NCBI RefSeq assembly: GCF_035920445.1
Contig: NZ_CP109162.1
Span: 3,100,001-3,164,000, forward strand
Reading direction: 5' to 3'
DNA length: 64,000 bases
DNA from: Nocardia sp. NBC_01730
GTDB lineage: Bacteria; Actinomycetota; Actinomycetes; Mycobacteriales; Mycobacteriaceae
Shown: one piece after another, positions 1 through 8,668 of the stretch
Position numbering within the stretch: the stretch's first letter is position 1
How the letters are laid out: each line of letters starts with the position of its first letter
Program-made: the position numbers and the translations under genes
The notes under the pieces: generated by a model
The model's database searches: none
What the model was told of the DNA's origin: nothing
What the model saw: only the letters and a program-made list of their open reading frames with translations

Positions 1-377
1 CCAGCCGCCAGCCACGGTAGTGACAGTGCCGTCGAGACAGCCCCGAAGCTGGCTGCGACAATCGATAACGCTTGCCGAGGGAATTGTTCGCGTGCGTAGT
101 TGACTGCGGCTTGCAGATCCAGGCACTCCCCCGCGATGGTCACACCTTCCTGGGTGCCGCCGCTGGCTCCGTGCCCGCGGAAGGAGAACCGCAGCACGTT
201 GAAGCCCGCCGACGTCAGTCGCTGCGCGAGCCGTACGAACATCTGACCGCCCTCGTCCAAGTCCACCGTGATGCCGTGGACCAACAACACCGACCCGAGG
301 GCCGGGGTGACGGCAGTCCGATCCACCACAGCCTCCAACCGGACGCCGTCCACGGACGTCAACTCGATGCGCTGCAC
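1..377 (-). CDS. alpha/beta hydrolase, partial (runs off the left edge)
   Basis: The minus strand reads an open frame from a GTG at 377 to the window edge, about 125 residues. The translation has the N-terminal half of an alpha/beta hydrolase: a strand followed by VLLVHG (oxyanion region), then LRFSFRGHG, and an AASFGA stretch where the nucleophile elbow (G-x-S-x-G-like) would lie. It starts four bases after the stop of the oxygenase gene upstream, so the two are probably co-transcribed. The substrate cannot be judged, and the catalytic Asp and His lie outside the window. The start codon was chosen for its spacing to the upstream stop; there is no ATG nearby. Confidence 0.7.
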   Translation of the reverse strand, partial: MQRIELTSVDGVRLEAVVDRTAVTPALGSVLLVHGITVDLDEGGQMFVRLAQRLTSAGFNVLRFSFRGHGASGGTQEGVTIAGECLDLQAAVNYAREQFPRQALSIVAASFGAVSTALSLPWLAA

Positions 378-381
378 TTCC

Positions 382-1194
382 TCAGTTCCCCTCACTCGTA
401 ATGCCCCGTGCCCATAGGGCATCCATGGTCTCGTGTGACATCGGCCGGGACAATTCGTCCGCCGAAGCGAACGCCATATTCACAATCGTGCGGCGGCCAC
501 AGCGAATCGGAGCCACCCGGTGCAGCGTCGTGTTCGTCCGCATCACATACACATCCCCCGCCCCAACCTCCAGCCGACAGCCTCGACGAGACCGCACGAT
601 CTGCGCTACATCCGGCTGCCGCTTATCCCACACCGTGTCAGGCACGAACTCCACAAACCCTCCATCAACCGGCGCCGGGCACTCAGCAACCCACACCAGC
701 GCGAAACTGTAATCATCCCAATGCCAACCGTGCGTGTCACCAGACTCTTCGAGCCGTGTGATCACAAACTGCTCCGGCTCATACGGACACCGAAACACCG
801 GCTCACCGACCACATCCGCCAACACCGCAAGCAACACCGGTGATCGATAAATTCGCTCGACCACCGAACCACCCACGGAAATCTCTGCCCTCGTCACGTT
901 CCGCATCCGCCACGGCGTGAACCCGGTTTCCGCCACCACCAGATCACGGCGCACACCCGCCTGCTCCACCAAGTCAAGCGCCTCGGCAGCCACCGCACAC
1001 CGCACGCTCTCAGGCACCATCCACGACACCACCGCGCATCCCCGACGCTCGAGGTCGGCGCGCGCCTGACCTACCGCCCGGCCCCAATCGCCGACTCGAC
1101 CCCAATCCGCACCCGGTATTCGCCTCACCCGTATCCCACCACGCTCTATCGATGCTGACCCACAAAACGCCACACGCGCCCGATTGACCGACAC
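382..1194 (-). CDS. 2-oxoglutarate/Fe(II) oxygenase (ArpA or HalD/BesD-like)
   Basis: A 270-residue protein with the iron-binding facial triad of a non-haem Fe(II)/2-oxoglutarate oxygenase: His158-Trp-Asp160 (in GWHWDDYS), His225 (LHRV) and an arginine at 234/235 (GRRTIVNM) to hold 2-oxoglutarate. Asp160 completes the triad, so hydroxylation or another oxidation is expected rather than halogenation, since halogenases of the BesD family carry Gly there. The overall pattern resembles proteins annotated as ArpA or HalD/BesD family, which act on free amino acids or small metabolites; that assignment is from memory. It sits directly upstream of an alpha/beta hydrolase on the same strand. The substrate is unknown. 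Confidence 0.7.
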   Translation of the reverse strand: MSVNRARVAFCGSASIERGGIRVRRIPGADWGRVGDWGRAVGQARADLERRGCAVVSWMVPESVRCAVAAEALDLVEQAGVRRDLVVAETGFTPWRMRNVTRAEISVGGSVVERIYRSPVLLAVLADVVGEPVFRCPYEPEQFVITRLEESGDTHGWHWDDYSFALVWVAECPAPVDGGFVEFVPDTVWDKRQPDVAQIVRSRRGCRLEVGAGDVYVMRTNTTLHRVAPIRCGRRTIVNMAFASADELSRPMSHETMDALWARGITSEGN

Positions 1195-1615
1195 AACGAC
1201 GATCGAGCCGATAGATCAGGCTCCGATGAATGCACCCTCGGCCGTCCGTGTTTCGGATATCCAGCATGCCAGCTCAACTACAAAACGCAGGCACCACAGG
1301 CGTCGTCTGCCCGCCTATTGCCGGCGTCCGCCCGCCCACAGGGATACGGGTGGCGCTGCACGTTGATGAGACTGGTCGCTACGTTCGGTGGAATGTTCGT
1401 CGCACCAGCGGTCAGAGGTAGAGCGACTCGTGGATCCCGGGGGTTGCGTCTCTACCCTCCTTGTAGGCTTAACACATCGACATGCGACCCGGGCCTCTGG
1501 TCGAAGGCGCCGGAATCAGGGCCCGCGCGGTCAGCATCCGTCGATAGCGCTGGTCAGCAGCCACCGCCTCGCTGCTGTATGTGCACGATTACGTCAGCGG
1601 GCGTCTGGCTTTCGG
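1195..1615. other. intergenic region, 421 bp, no gene supported
   Basis: This stretch separates two minus-strand genes. Short open frames exist on both strands but have no ribosome binding site and no recognisable domain. A 7-bp inverted repeat (GGTAGAG near 1419 and CTCTACC near 1453) could form a long-loop stem, but no T-run follows it. The promoter for the oxygenase gene at 1194 should lie in the left part. Confidence 0.5.
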
Positions 1616-2083
1616 TCAGTTGTCGCTGCCGTCGCCTGGATAGTGGGGCATGGTCCATTCTCCGTGCGCGGGCGCGGGGAACGACGCGGCGTCCATGGTG
1701 AACGTCACGGCGATGTGGCCGGGTCCGGGGTACAGCCGGGGCTCTGCGCCGTAGTGGTGGTAGCCCGGTCCGGTGATCTCCTGGCTGACCGCCCCACTAC
1801 GCCCGTTGTCGGTGTTTTTCCAGTTGGCGGTGATGGTTACCCGGCAGTCACCGACGCCCCACAGAGTGGCCTGGAAATTGAACAGGGCGGCCCCATTCGC
1901 TAGTCCACCGTGACCGATGCTGGGGTCGATCCGTCCGATGCAGAGTCCGGATCGGACCGTGGTGTAGATGGTGTCCCAAGTTCCCTGGGTAGGTGCGGCT
2001 GAGGCGGTCGCGGCGGTTCCGAGCACCGGCGCGGCAGCCAACGCGGCCACCGCGAGCAGCCGAGGTGTAGTGGTGATACGCAC
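1616..2083 (-). CDS. small secreted protein of unknown function
   Basis: A 155-residue protein with a clear Sec signal peptide: a basic start (VRITTTPRLL), an Ala/Leu hydrophobic core and an ATASA-A cleavage site around residue 26. The mature part is about 125 residues, rich in Gly, Trp, Tyr and Thr, with two cysteines that could form a disulfide. No enzyme motif is visible. The GTG start at 2083 was chosen because AGGGGAG lies five bases upstream; the frame is open further upstream but without such a site. It appears to be a single-gene unit. Small secreted proteins of this build are common in Nocardia and mostly uncharacterised. Confidence 0.75.
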   Translation of the reverse strand: MRITTTPRLLAVAALAAAPVLGTAATASAAPTQGTWDTIYTTVRSGLCIGRIDPSIGHGGLANGAALFNFQATLWGVGDCRVTITANWKNTDNGRSGAVSQEITGPGYHHYGAEPRLYPGPGHIAVTFTMDAASFPAPAHGEWTMPHYPGDGSDN

Positions 2084-2322
2084 GAAATCTCCCCTCTTGA
2101 ATACGAACTGATCAGTTGCCCCACGCTTGGTGAGGTCGCGCCGGAGCCGAGCAAGTTCCGCAACGGTCCAATGACTCACTGCGATCTTTGCGTACCGCTC
2201 GGCACAACACACCGATTCCACAGATTTCGTCGTCGTGCCAACATCTCTCGCGCCGCAACCTGGTCCACCCCCATGACGAGCCCAATCCGATTCGACGACC
2301 ACAGGGTTATCCTGCGGTACTG

Positions 2323-2821
2323 TTAGTTGATCCAGTACCGCCGGATGAGGGTGCCGTTGGTCGATGGCTCGACTGATTCCAGCTCGCCGCCACAGGATTC
2401 GATGATTCGTCGCGAACCGACGTTGGTGTCGTCGCACGTGATGAAGATCCGGTCGATGCCGAGGGCGCGCGCGATCGTGATGCTCTGCCGGAGGATGGCG
2501 GTCCCGTTACCCCGACGTCGGTATGGTGTGAGGACGGCGTATCCGATGTGGCCACCACGACGTTGCAATGCCTCGTTCAGGGTGTGCCCTGATAGCCGCG
2601 CGTCCGACCACCTGATCATCGACCGTCCCGACCAGGAAAGTCGCAGCGACGATGCCGACGGGCAGGTTGACGCCGCGACGATAGTCCTACAGCGCGGAAA
2701 GGTACTGCGCCCACGCCATTGTCGAGGCCAGACCCAGAGCGAAGCTGAACCCGTCGATTTCGGCCATCTGCTGATGTGCAGCGCGGACCACCTGTTCATC
2801 CGACATGCGTAGCGGTCGCAT
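2323..2821 (-). pseudogene. GNAT acetyltransferase, broken by an amber stop and a frameshift
   Basis: Two reading frames together make one GNAT-family N-acetyltransferase of about 165 residues. The N-terminal part (MRPLRMSDEQ to AQYLSAL) ends at a TAG, after which the same frame continues as DYRRGVNLPVG and on to VVGRAAIRAH. Homologues have an acidic residue where the TAG is, so GAG to TAG is the simplest change. About 35 codons later the homology moves to another frame (HTLNEALQRRGGHIGYAV), which carries the acetyl-CoA loop YRRRGNGTA and runs to the stop at 2323. Two independent lesions argue for a decayed gene rather than recoding. The intact relative would probably acetylate a small molecule or a peptide amine. 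Confidence 0.8.
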
Positions 2822-3019
2822 GCGAATCGTCGTGCTTGTCTGGCCGGTGGTGGGAGACATGGTCGGAACGGTATTCATTCAGGCCCGGGTGCGTCGACGG
2901 ATTTTTGACCGGCTGGTGCGGGCCGCGGATACCCTTGACCTCGTTGTCAGCGTCATTCAGGGATTCGGGGTGAGGTGGGTTCACTGAAGGATCAGTCTCC
3001 GGCTGCCGGGTCGCGCCAT

Positions 3020-3577
3020 GTGCGGATGTTGATCGTGGTAGATGTCCAGAACGGTTTCATCACTACTTCTTCCGCGCATGTCGTTCCTGTCGTCGCCCAG
3101 CTGGTCGATCGGTGGTACGACACCGATGCGCCGGTGGTCTTCACCCGCTACTTCAACTACCGCGGTTCCCCATTCGAGCGACTCGTCGGGTGGAGCGGGC
3201 TGCTGGACGCCCCGGACACTGATATCGTCGCCGAGCTCGAAACCCACTGTCGTGACCCACGAACTCACCTACTCGACAAGACGACCTACACGGCGTTCAC
3301 TTCCGAAGCCGCACACCTGATTGCCACCTTGGGCGTCACTGACGTCTACTTGTGCGGGATCGCCACCGACGCGTGCATTTTCAAAACCGCTCTCGACATC
3401 TTCGAGGCCGACCTGACACCCTGGGTGATCACCGATGCCTGCGCCTCCAACGCCCGCCGCCACCCGCCGCAGCAAATTCACGACTCTGCGCTGATGCACA
3501 TGTCACGACTCCTTGGCGCAGGCCAACTCATCGACAGCACCGAAGCACTGTCGGTGATCAAGAGACCGGCAGTATGA
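3020..3577 (+). CDS. isochorismatase-like cysteine hydrolase
   Basis: About 185 residues with the full catalytic set of the isochorismatase/nicotinamidase fold. From the GTG at 3020 these are Asp8 (VVDVQNGF), Lys87 (DKTTYTAF) and Cys119 (GIATDACIF). Such enzymes hydrolyse amides, N-carbamoyl groups or the isochorismate vinyl ether; nothing here narrows the substrate. The frame is open back to a GTG at 2975, but family members begin a few residues before the V-D-x-Q motif, so 3020 (or the ATG at 3026) is preferred. It lies downstream of the broken GNAT gene on the opposite strand and seems to be a single-gene unit. Confidence 0.8.
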   Translation: MRMLIVVDVQNGFITTSSAHVVPVVAQLVDRWYDTDAPVVFTRYFNYRGSPFERLVGWSGLLDAPDTDIVAELETHCRDPRTHLLDKTTYTAFTSEAAHLIATLGVTDVYLCGIATDACIFKTALDIFEADLTPWVITDACASNARRHPPQQIHDSALMHMSRLLGAGQLIDSTEALSVIKRPAV

Positions 3578-4071
3578 GAACCGAAACCAGCATCGCCCTC
3601 GGTCTGAACTCCTGTCCGCACGCCGCGCACGTCGACGGCTCGGACTGCACCCTCTTCCCGCGCATACGGCGTCACGGCGACGGCCGAGATCGTCGCTGTC
3701 AATAAGAATAAGATCCGATGCAGCGGCAAGAGACCCTGTTCAACTGCGATGGCGCCCCCCGCGACCGTTAATCCGCCCAGGAGAGCGGCGAGGCTGCGCA
3801 TTTGGATCCGCAGATGCGGCTGAAGGCATGGGACGGCGCGGCCGCAGTCGTATTCGACTAAGAACTCTGGGCCGAGCCGACCTCGCTCCGTGGGGGTCTA
3901 CGCCGACAACGTTCTCGTCATGGATCCGGTGGGTTGAAAAGACATTCCTGGCAAAGCAGTCCTCGGTTTGCCCATGCGGCATACGAACCTTGCAAGCTCC
4001 GCTCGTGACCCTCCCCTGCAAAACCACCACGATCGTTGGTGCGTTGCGATCTACCAGGCAATAATTGCGAC
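3578..4071. other. intergenic region, about 490 bp, no gene supported
   Basis: Several short frames cross this stretch but none has convincing support. The minus-strand frame 3478-3801 begins with two hydrophobic stretches and could be a small membrane protein, but it overlaps the isochorismatase gene by 100 bp. A 43-residue plus-strand frame (3574-3705) starts at an ATGA overlap with the isochorismatase stop and contains three Cys but matches nothing I recognise. The promoter for the regulator at 4072 should lie at the right end. Confidence 0.4.
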
Positions 4072-5259
4072 GTGGGTGTAGCCCCTCATCGATTCGATCC
4101 ACGGGAGACAGCGGAAGCGCTGTTCGGTGCCGAGCTGCGCGCTCGTCGGAAGGCCGCCGGCCTCTCGTTACGGCAGCTTGCCCCGTTGCTGCTGGTCAGC
4201 CACGACCTTTTGGCAAGGATCGAGAAGGCTGAGCGTCGACCTCAGCCCGACTTCATAGATCGGGTCGACCATGTACTCGGCGCGGACGGTGATCTCAGGC
4301 AGCTCGCCGAACCCTTCACCCAGGTCGCACGGCAGCGCACGCTGCCGATATCGCTGGAACCCGATAGTGCCGAACCGTCGCTGCGGGATCTCATTGCCGA
4401 TGTTCGCGCAGCAGACCACACGATGGCGGCAAGACAGCTCGACGAGCTCGTCGCGCACGCCAACGCAGCAGAGGCAGTGGTCTCGCGGGTCGAAGAAGAC
4501 GAGCGAACGCCACTGTTGCGCGCCATTGCCGAAGCGCATCAGCTCTCCGGGTGGATGCTGTTCGATCGGGGCAGCGTCGCCCTGGCCGAGCGCTCGTTCA
4601 CCAACGCTCGACGGATAGCGAATCGGGCTGACGCGTTGGATTTGATCGCGTTCGTCGGCGGTCCGAACAGTAGTTTCATGAGCACCTGGTGCGGTGATCC
4701 AGCCCAGGGTGCCGAGCAAGCCTACGCGTCGCTGTCGTGGGCACGTCGGAGCGGCAATCGACGCTTGACCGCATTCGTGACGACGATGGCAGCCCGCGCC
4801 CACGCGCGAATGGGCGAAGCCGCACTTTGCAAGCAGATGCTGGACGACGCAGAAACCGAACTGTCCCGACATCGTCCCGACGGGCCCGACCCGGTGTGGC
4901 TGGAAGTGTTCGACGATGCGGCTCTTGCCGGGCATCGCGGTTCGTGCCTGTTAGCTCTCGGACAACCTCGTCAAGCGATCGAGTCGCTACGTGAACAGGA
5001 CTCGACCAGTCCGACGGTATTCGTGCGGAACCGGACCATCTGGCAGCTCGAGCAGGCCGAGGCGCAGCTTCGAACGGGCGAACACGACGTGGCGGCAGCG
5101 ACCGTAGAGCAGGCACTGGACTATGTAGCCGTCGACTCGATCACCCCGCGAGTTGTGCGGATGTTCCGCTCGATCGACCTCAAGTTACGTGCATGCGGCG
5201 ATCCCGCGGTCGCGGCGACCACAGATCGGCTGGAGGTATTCATCGGGGCGTGCGTGTGA
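4072..5259 (+). CDS. XRE-family regulator with a TPR-like C-terminal domain
   Basis: About 395 residues. The first 80 carry a helix-turn-helix of the XRE type (ELRARRKAAGLSLRQLA, then a recognition helix around LLARIEKAERRPQP). The rest is alpha-helical and Ala/Leu-rich, with repeated ALA.R...AR units as in the TPR sensor domains of actinomycete regulators. The family typically binds DNA through the N-terminus and a peptide or small ligand through the TPR part. The start is uncertain: the frame is open to a TTG at about 4036, and the GTG at 4072 fits the usual distance to the HTH. There is no clear ribosome binding site, so the message may be leaderless. It ends inside the convergent serine hydrolase gene (20-bp overlap). 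Confidence 0.75.
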   Translation: MGVAPHRFDPRETAEALFGAELRARRKAAGLSLRQLAPLLLVSHDLLARIEKAERRPQPDFIDRVDHVLGADGDLRQLAEPFTQVARQRTLPISLEPDSAEPSLRDLIADVRAADHTMAARQLDELVAHANAAEAVVSRVEEDERTPLLRAIAEAHQLSGWMLFDRGSVALAERSFTNARRIANRADALDLIAFVGGPNSSFMSTWCGDPAQGAEQAYASLSWARRSGNRRLTAFVTTMAARAHARMGEAALCKQMLDDAETELSRHRPDGPDPVWLEVFDDAALAGHRGSCLLALGQPRQAIESLREQDSTSPTVFVRNRTIWQLEQAEAQLRTGEHDVAAATVEQALDYVAVDSITPRVVRMFRSIDLKLRACGDPAVAATTDRLEVFIGACV

Positions 5260-6547
5260 GCGGGTAAGTCGCCCAACGCATTTCGATCCCTTCGTTGCTT
5301 TCGCTGACCATGAGCACTTCGCCTGCCAGTCGGCCATCAACGGCGCGGAACCGTCCGGGGGCTTCGGCTGCGAAACGGGTATCGCTGTTGGCCGGGTCGG
5401 AGGCCAAGCTGGCGTGCAGGCCGTCGTGGTCCCATCGGAACACCGTCTCGTCGGCCTCCGACCACCAGCTTCCAAGCAGCGGCCGGATCTCTTCCGGGCA
5501 GACGGGCGCCGGCTCCCATTGACGGGATGGTTGGGGAGGCTGAGAGACGAGGACCTCTTCGATGAGCTCGACAGCGAGATCAGCCAGCTTGATTCCCCGG
5601 GTGACGTTAGCCAATGCCGCGACAACGATCGTGCTGTCTCGATGCACGAACAGCGCTGACTGGAAGCCCGGCATCGCGCCAGTATGCCCGGCCAGCACAC
5701 GGTCGCCGCGACGTTGCAGGATAAGGCCCAGACCCCAGCCGCGCGTCCAGGCCGAAGTGTCGACCATAACCTGCAGCGTGTGCATGCTGTCGACGACAGC
5801 TGCCGGAAGTACATCGGGTTCGCCCCCAGCTAGGGCGTGTCCCCAGCGCAGAAGATCGCCTGGGGTAGACCACATCTGGCCGCCGACGCCGATTGCTGCT
5901 TGGTCCATCACCGGTTCTCTGTGCACGGTGTCGATATGCGGATCGAGCCGGTACCCGACGACTGCGTTCGGCGGCGGCGTCCAACTCGTCTGGCTCAGAT
6001 CGAGCGGGCCGAGCACCGTCTGCTCGATCAGTTTGTGGCAGGGCTGTCCGCTGACGCGTTCGATGATCTGGCCGATGACGGCGTAGCCGAGGTTGGAGTA
6101 GTGCCATCGCCGGCCGGGTTCGGCGATCAGTTCAACGTGGTGGAAGGCGTCACGTAATTCGGTAGACGAGGGTCCCTGCATGCTCTCCCACATGTCCAGT
6201 GGGGCTTCGCGTTGCAGGCCGCTGCTGTGGGACAGCAACATCCGTAGCGGGATGTGCCCAAATGAGGTCCCGGGAAGGTACCGCTCGACGGTGGAATCAA
6301 GGTTCAGCACGCCGCGCCGCGCCAGCAGCAACGTGGCCGCGGCGGTGAACGTCTTGGTTATCGAACCGATCCGGTAACGGCTGTCACCCGTGGCCGGCGT
6401 CCGGTTCTCGACGTCGGCGTAGCCAGAAGCCGCGATTGCCAGCGGCACGCCGCTGACGCCGACCGCGACGGTCAGACTCGGTATCCGCGCGGCGCTTTGT
6501 GCGTGCGCAACATGGACGGCCAGCTCCGTCTGGAAGTCGGTATCCAT
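5240..6547 (-). CDS. serine hydrolase, beta-lactamase class C / esterase type
   Basis: A 435-residue protein with the serine beta-lactamase-like fold. It shows S-x-x-K at Ser62-Ile-Thr-Lys65, Y-S-N at Tyr150-Ser151-Asn152 and a HTG box (GHTGAMPG) in place of the KTG motif. HTG is typical of family VIII esterases and D-peptidases of this group rather than of true AmpC enzymes. There is no signal peptide, so it probably acts in the cytoplasm. After about residue 340 a separate all-beta region follows, as in many D-aminopeptidase-like members. The ATG at 6547 is preceded by GGAGAGGGG; the frame is open further upstream, but that part overlaps nothing conserved. It converges on the XRE/TPR gene. 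Confidence 0.82.
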   Translation of the reverse strand: MDTDFQTELAVHVAHAQSAARIPSLTVAVGVSGVPLAIAASGYADVENRTPATGDSRYRIGSITKTFTAAATLLLARRGVLNLDSTVERYLPGTSFGHIPLRMLLSHSSGLQREAPLDMWESMQGPSSTELRDAFHHVELIAEPGRRWHYSNLGYAVIGQIIERVSGQPCHKLIEQTVLGPLDLSQTSWTPPPNAVVGYRLDPHIDTVHREPVMDQAAIGVGGQMWSTPGDLLRWGHALAGGEPDVLPAAVVDSMHTLQVMVDTSAWTRGWGLGLILQRRGDRVLAGHTGAMPGFQSALFVHRDSTIVVAALANVTRGIKLADLAVELIEEVLVSQPPQPSRQWEPAPVCPEEIRPLLGSWWSEADETVFRWDHDGLHASLASDPANSDTRFAAEAPGRFRAVDGRLAGEVLMVSESNEGIEMRWATYPLTRTPR

Positions 6548-6813
6548 GGCCCCTCTCCGTCCTGACCAGCATCCCACACAGCATAGGCGCTGCCTGTGGA
6601 CAGATCTTTTGTCAACATCCAACGCCTTCCGCCCGGCATTGCCGCAGGCCAGGCTTGATTCGCACCCGGCAACCGCCGTTGGACTTCGATCTGAAGCACC
6701 ACGAATCCAGGCGGTCTCCCCTATCCGATTCCGACCGCCAGCCCCGTCACGCCGGTCCAAGGGTGACGAGGCCACCACTTCGCCGGGTTCCCCAGAAACA
6801 AGGAGGTATTCCG

Positions 6814-6993
6814 ATGCGCGACCTGCGAACACCACAGCCTCAGTCACCGAAGGAGACGGTTGCCGTGCTGGGAACCGAGCCGGTACTGACCGCGGCAACC
6901 GCCCGCGAGGTGCTGACCCAGCAGTGTCGGGTGCCGCCGGAACTGTGGGCGCACGCGGCAGCACTCTTGTCGGCCGGACTCGACGACGACTAG
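6814..6993 (+). CDS. small hypothetical protein, first gene of a four-gene unit
   Basis: A 59-residue protein starting at an ATG seven bases after a perfect AGGAGG at 6801, one of the strongest ribosome binding sites in this part of the window. It is mildly acidic at the end (GLDDD), has no membrane segment and a single cysteine, and matches no family I know. It is followed after 14 bp by the resolvase-like gene with its own GGAGGTGG, so both are probably translated from one message. The strong initiation signal and position at the head of the unit support a real product. Confidence 0.6.
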   Translation: MRDLRTPQPQSPKETVAVLGTEPVLTAATAREVLTQQCRVPPELWAHAAALLSAGLDDD

Positions 6994-7007
6994 CGGAGGT
7001 GGATGGA

Positions 7008-7910
7008 ATGTGGTTTGGCTACGCCCGCTCCGAGTTGGTTCCCGATCAGGCGCGCGATGAGCTCCGCATAACGATGCACGACTACGCGTCAGCGTTCGAC
7101 TTCGGTGCCGGGCAGGTGTTCTTCGAACCCACCGCGCCGGAACAAGTGCTGCGTTCGATGCTCGAAGAACTCGACGCTCGCGACCCGGTCCTCGGGGTGA
7201 TGTTGCGCCTGGAGCAGGTCGCGGAGGCATGGGGGGTGGATCTGGGGCGGGTGTTCGACCCGAATTCCCCACGCACGCAAGTTCTGTGGAGCGTGATGGG
7301 TGATCTCGAGAACCGGGGTGGCGGGCACCTGCTCGTGCCGTCACGTGCCCATCTAACTGGCCTCGGCCCATCCGGACGTGCGATGGTCCAGCGCATCACG
7401 CGCATGCCGCAAGCGCATATCTACTACCTCGATGCAGACCAGCCCGCCGTCGCCGACCGACCGACCGTGATCGCGCCAGTCGCAGCCCGGCAGAGCGAGC
7501 GGGTGCTTGTGGAGTCGCAGGTGGATGCGATCGCCACCTTGACCAGGTTCGACATGGTCGCAGAGCTAACCCGGCGAGGATGGCCCCATCTGATAAAACC
7601 GGTCGACAAGCTCTACATGGAACTGGTGGAGGATGCCAACCGCGCCGTCGTCGCGGCGGGTGGTCTCGGATTCGGCCCCGGCGGCAACGACGGGGTCATC
7701 CGGCTGCTGCACCGCGATGACGGATTGCTCGTAGTCGAGTTGGAGGAGAACCGCCAACGTCGCGATGTCCCCGCCGACGGTCTGAAAGCGTTGTCCGCGC
7801 AGGTCCTTCGGGTCATCGACCGGGGGCGGACGTTCACCCGCGCCACCCTGCCCGCGCAATACGGGGCCCCGGCCGAGGCGGTTTCAACCGTATTCCCGGG
7901 TGCGCCGTGA
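7008..7910 (+). CDS. resolvase-fold-like protein lacking the catalytic serine
   Basis: A 300-residue protein that begins MWFGYARSE, similar to the first beta strand of serine recombinases (G-Y-A-R-V-S). About 95 residues later it has GGHLLVPSRAHLTGLG, similar to the strand and helix of the resolvase fold that reads V-V-x-x-L-D-R-L. The segment between is longer than in true resolvases, and the serine position of the Y-A-R-V-S strand is replaced. The C-terminal half is unlike a recombinase DNA-binding domain. A resolvase-derived regulatory or structural protein is possible; strand transfer is unlikely. The ATG at 7008 follows GGAGGTGG. Its stop overlaps the start of the next gene by four bases (GTGA). 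Confidence 0.5.
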   Translation: MWFGYARSELVPDQARDELRITMHDYASAFDFGAGQVFFEPTAPEQVLRSMLEELDARDPVLGVMLRLEQVAEAWGVDLGRVFDPNSPRTQVLWSVMGDLENRGGGHLLVPSRAHLTGLGPSGRAMVQRITRMPQAHIYYLDADQPAVADRPTVIAPVAARQSERVLVESQVDAIATLTRFDMVAELTRRGWPHLIKPVDKLYMELVEDANRAVVAAGGLGFGPGGNDGVIRLLHRDDGLLVVELEENRQRRDVPADGLKALSAQVLRVIDRGRTFTRATLPAQYGAPAEAVSTVFPGAP

Positions 7911-8461
7911 GGCGCAACGCAACGGATTTCGACAGGCCGATCACGGCTGCGACGGTGCTGCGAGTCCAGGGCGGGCATGCAGTTGGTCCTGCAGAGCTGT
8001 TGTCGCCCGAACAGCTGTTGACGGCGATCGCCGGGCACCGCGAGCATGGGTCGGCGTTGATCGGGTGGGCACGAGAGCTGGGTGATCTTCACGCAGTCTT
8101 GATTCCCGGGCAGGTGGACCCGGCGAGGCGTGCGACCGACTTGGATGAGGCCGCCACCCGCGCGGAGATCACACAGGTGATCGCGCAGATCGACTCGTGG
8201 GCGGTGTTCCACGTGCCCCGTAATCCCATCGCGCGCACCCACACCCATTCCTTGGGCGAAGTAATCAGTCACGTCGCCAAGACCTACGCCGACGCATGGT
8301 GGACGGTCCTGCACATCACCGACGAGCAGCTCCGGCACGAGGCATGGTTCCACCTGGGGCAAGTCCGCGAAGGCTACTCCGACCTCATCGAGGACATCCG
8401 CGCTCGTCGTGTCCAACTGCCGCTGGGGTGGCGCGGCATCGAGAGCACACCCACGACATGA
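7907..8461 (+). CDS. DUF4254 family protein
   Basis: A 184-residue protein starting at a GTG that overlaps the previous stop. The second half has the pattern of the DUF4254 family: an isoleucine-aspartate-rich helix with a tryptophan (AQIDSWAVFHVP), a His-containing segment before the conserved T/S-L-G (ARTHTHSLGEVI), an aromatic helix and a final SDLIEDIRARRVQLPLG. Such proteins are frequent in Nocardia and their function is unknown. The coupled start places it in the same transcription unit as the resolvase-like gene. It is mostly helical, without signal or membrane segments, so it is presumably cytoplasmic. Confidence 0.65.
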   Translation: MRRNATDFDRPITAATVLRVQGGHAVGPAELLSPEQLLTAIAGHREHGSALIGWARELGDLHAVLIPGQVDPARRATDLDEAATRAEITQVIAQIDSWAVFHVPRNPIARTHTHSLGEVISHVAKTYADAWWTVLHITDEQLRHEAWFHLGQVREGYSDLIEDIRARRVQLPLGWRGIESTPTT

Positions 8462-8668
8462 CAGTCCGCCCCACAAGCGAAAGCCGACGCCGCGGCCCCA
8501 GGGGGCAACGCAAGCCGTTGGCGGCTGCGGCGCCGCCTGGTCTACGTGCCCCGGTCGGTCGAAGGCGATGCGGCTCGTATGCGAACCGCGGCAGCGGGAC
8601 CGAAGAAGCAACGTTCGATGAGTGCTGCGTTTCAACGACGCAGTGTGGGTAGCGATTCCGGGGTCGAC

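Noticed and set aside
1410..1470. tRNA-like D-arm sequence (GGTAGAGCGACTCGTGG) and possible attachment site
   Set aside because: No acceptor stem, anticodon arm or T-arm can be folded around it. The 7-bp inverted repeat that includes it has a 27-base loop. Treated as chance similarity.
3574..3705. 43-aa frame with three Cys behind the isochorismatase gene (ATGA overlap), considered as a peptide precursor
   Set aside because: No modifying enzyme next to it and no core-like repeat; a chance overlap is more likely.
3478..3801. 107-aa minus-strand frame with hydrophobic N-terminus
   Set aside because: It overlaps the well-supported isochorismatase gene by 100 bp, has no clear ribosome binding site and no recognisable domain.
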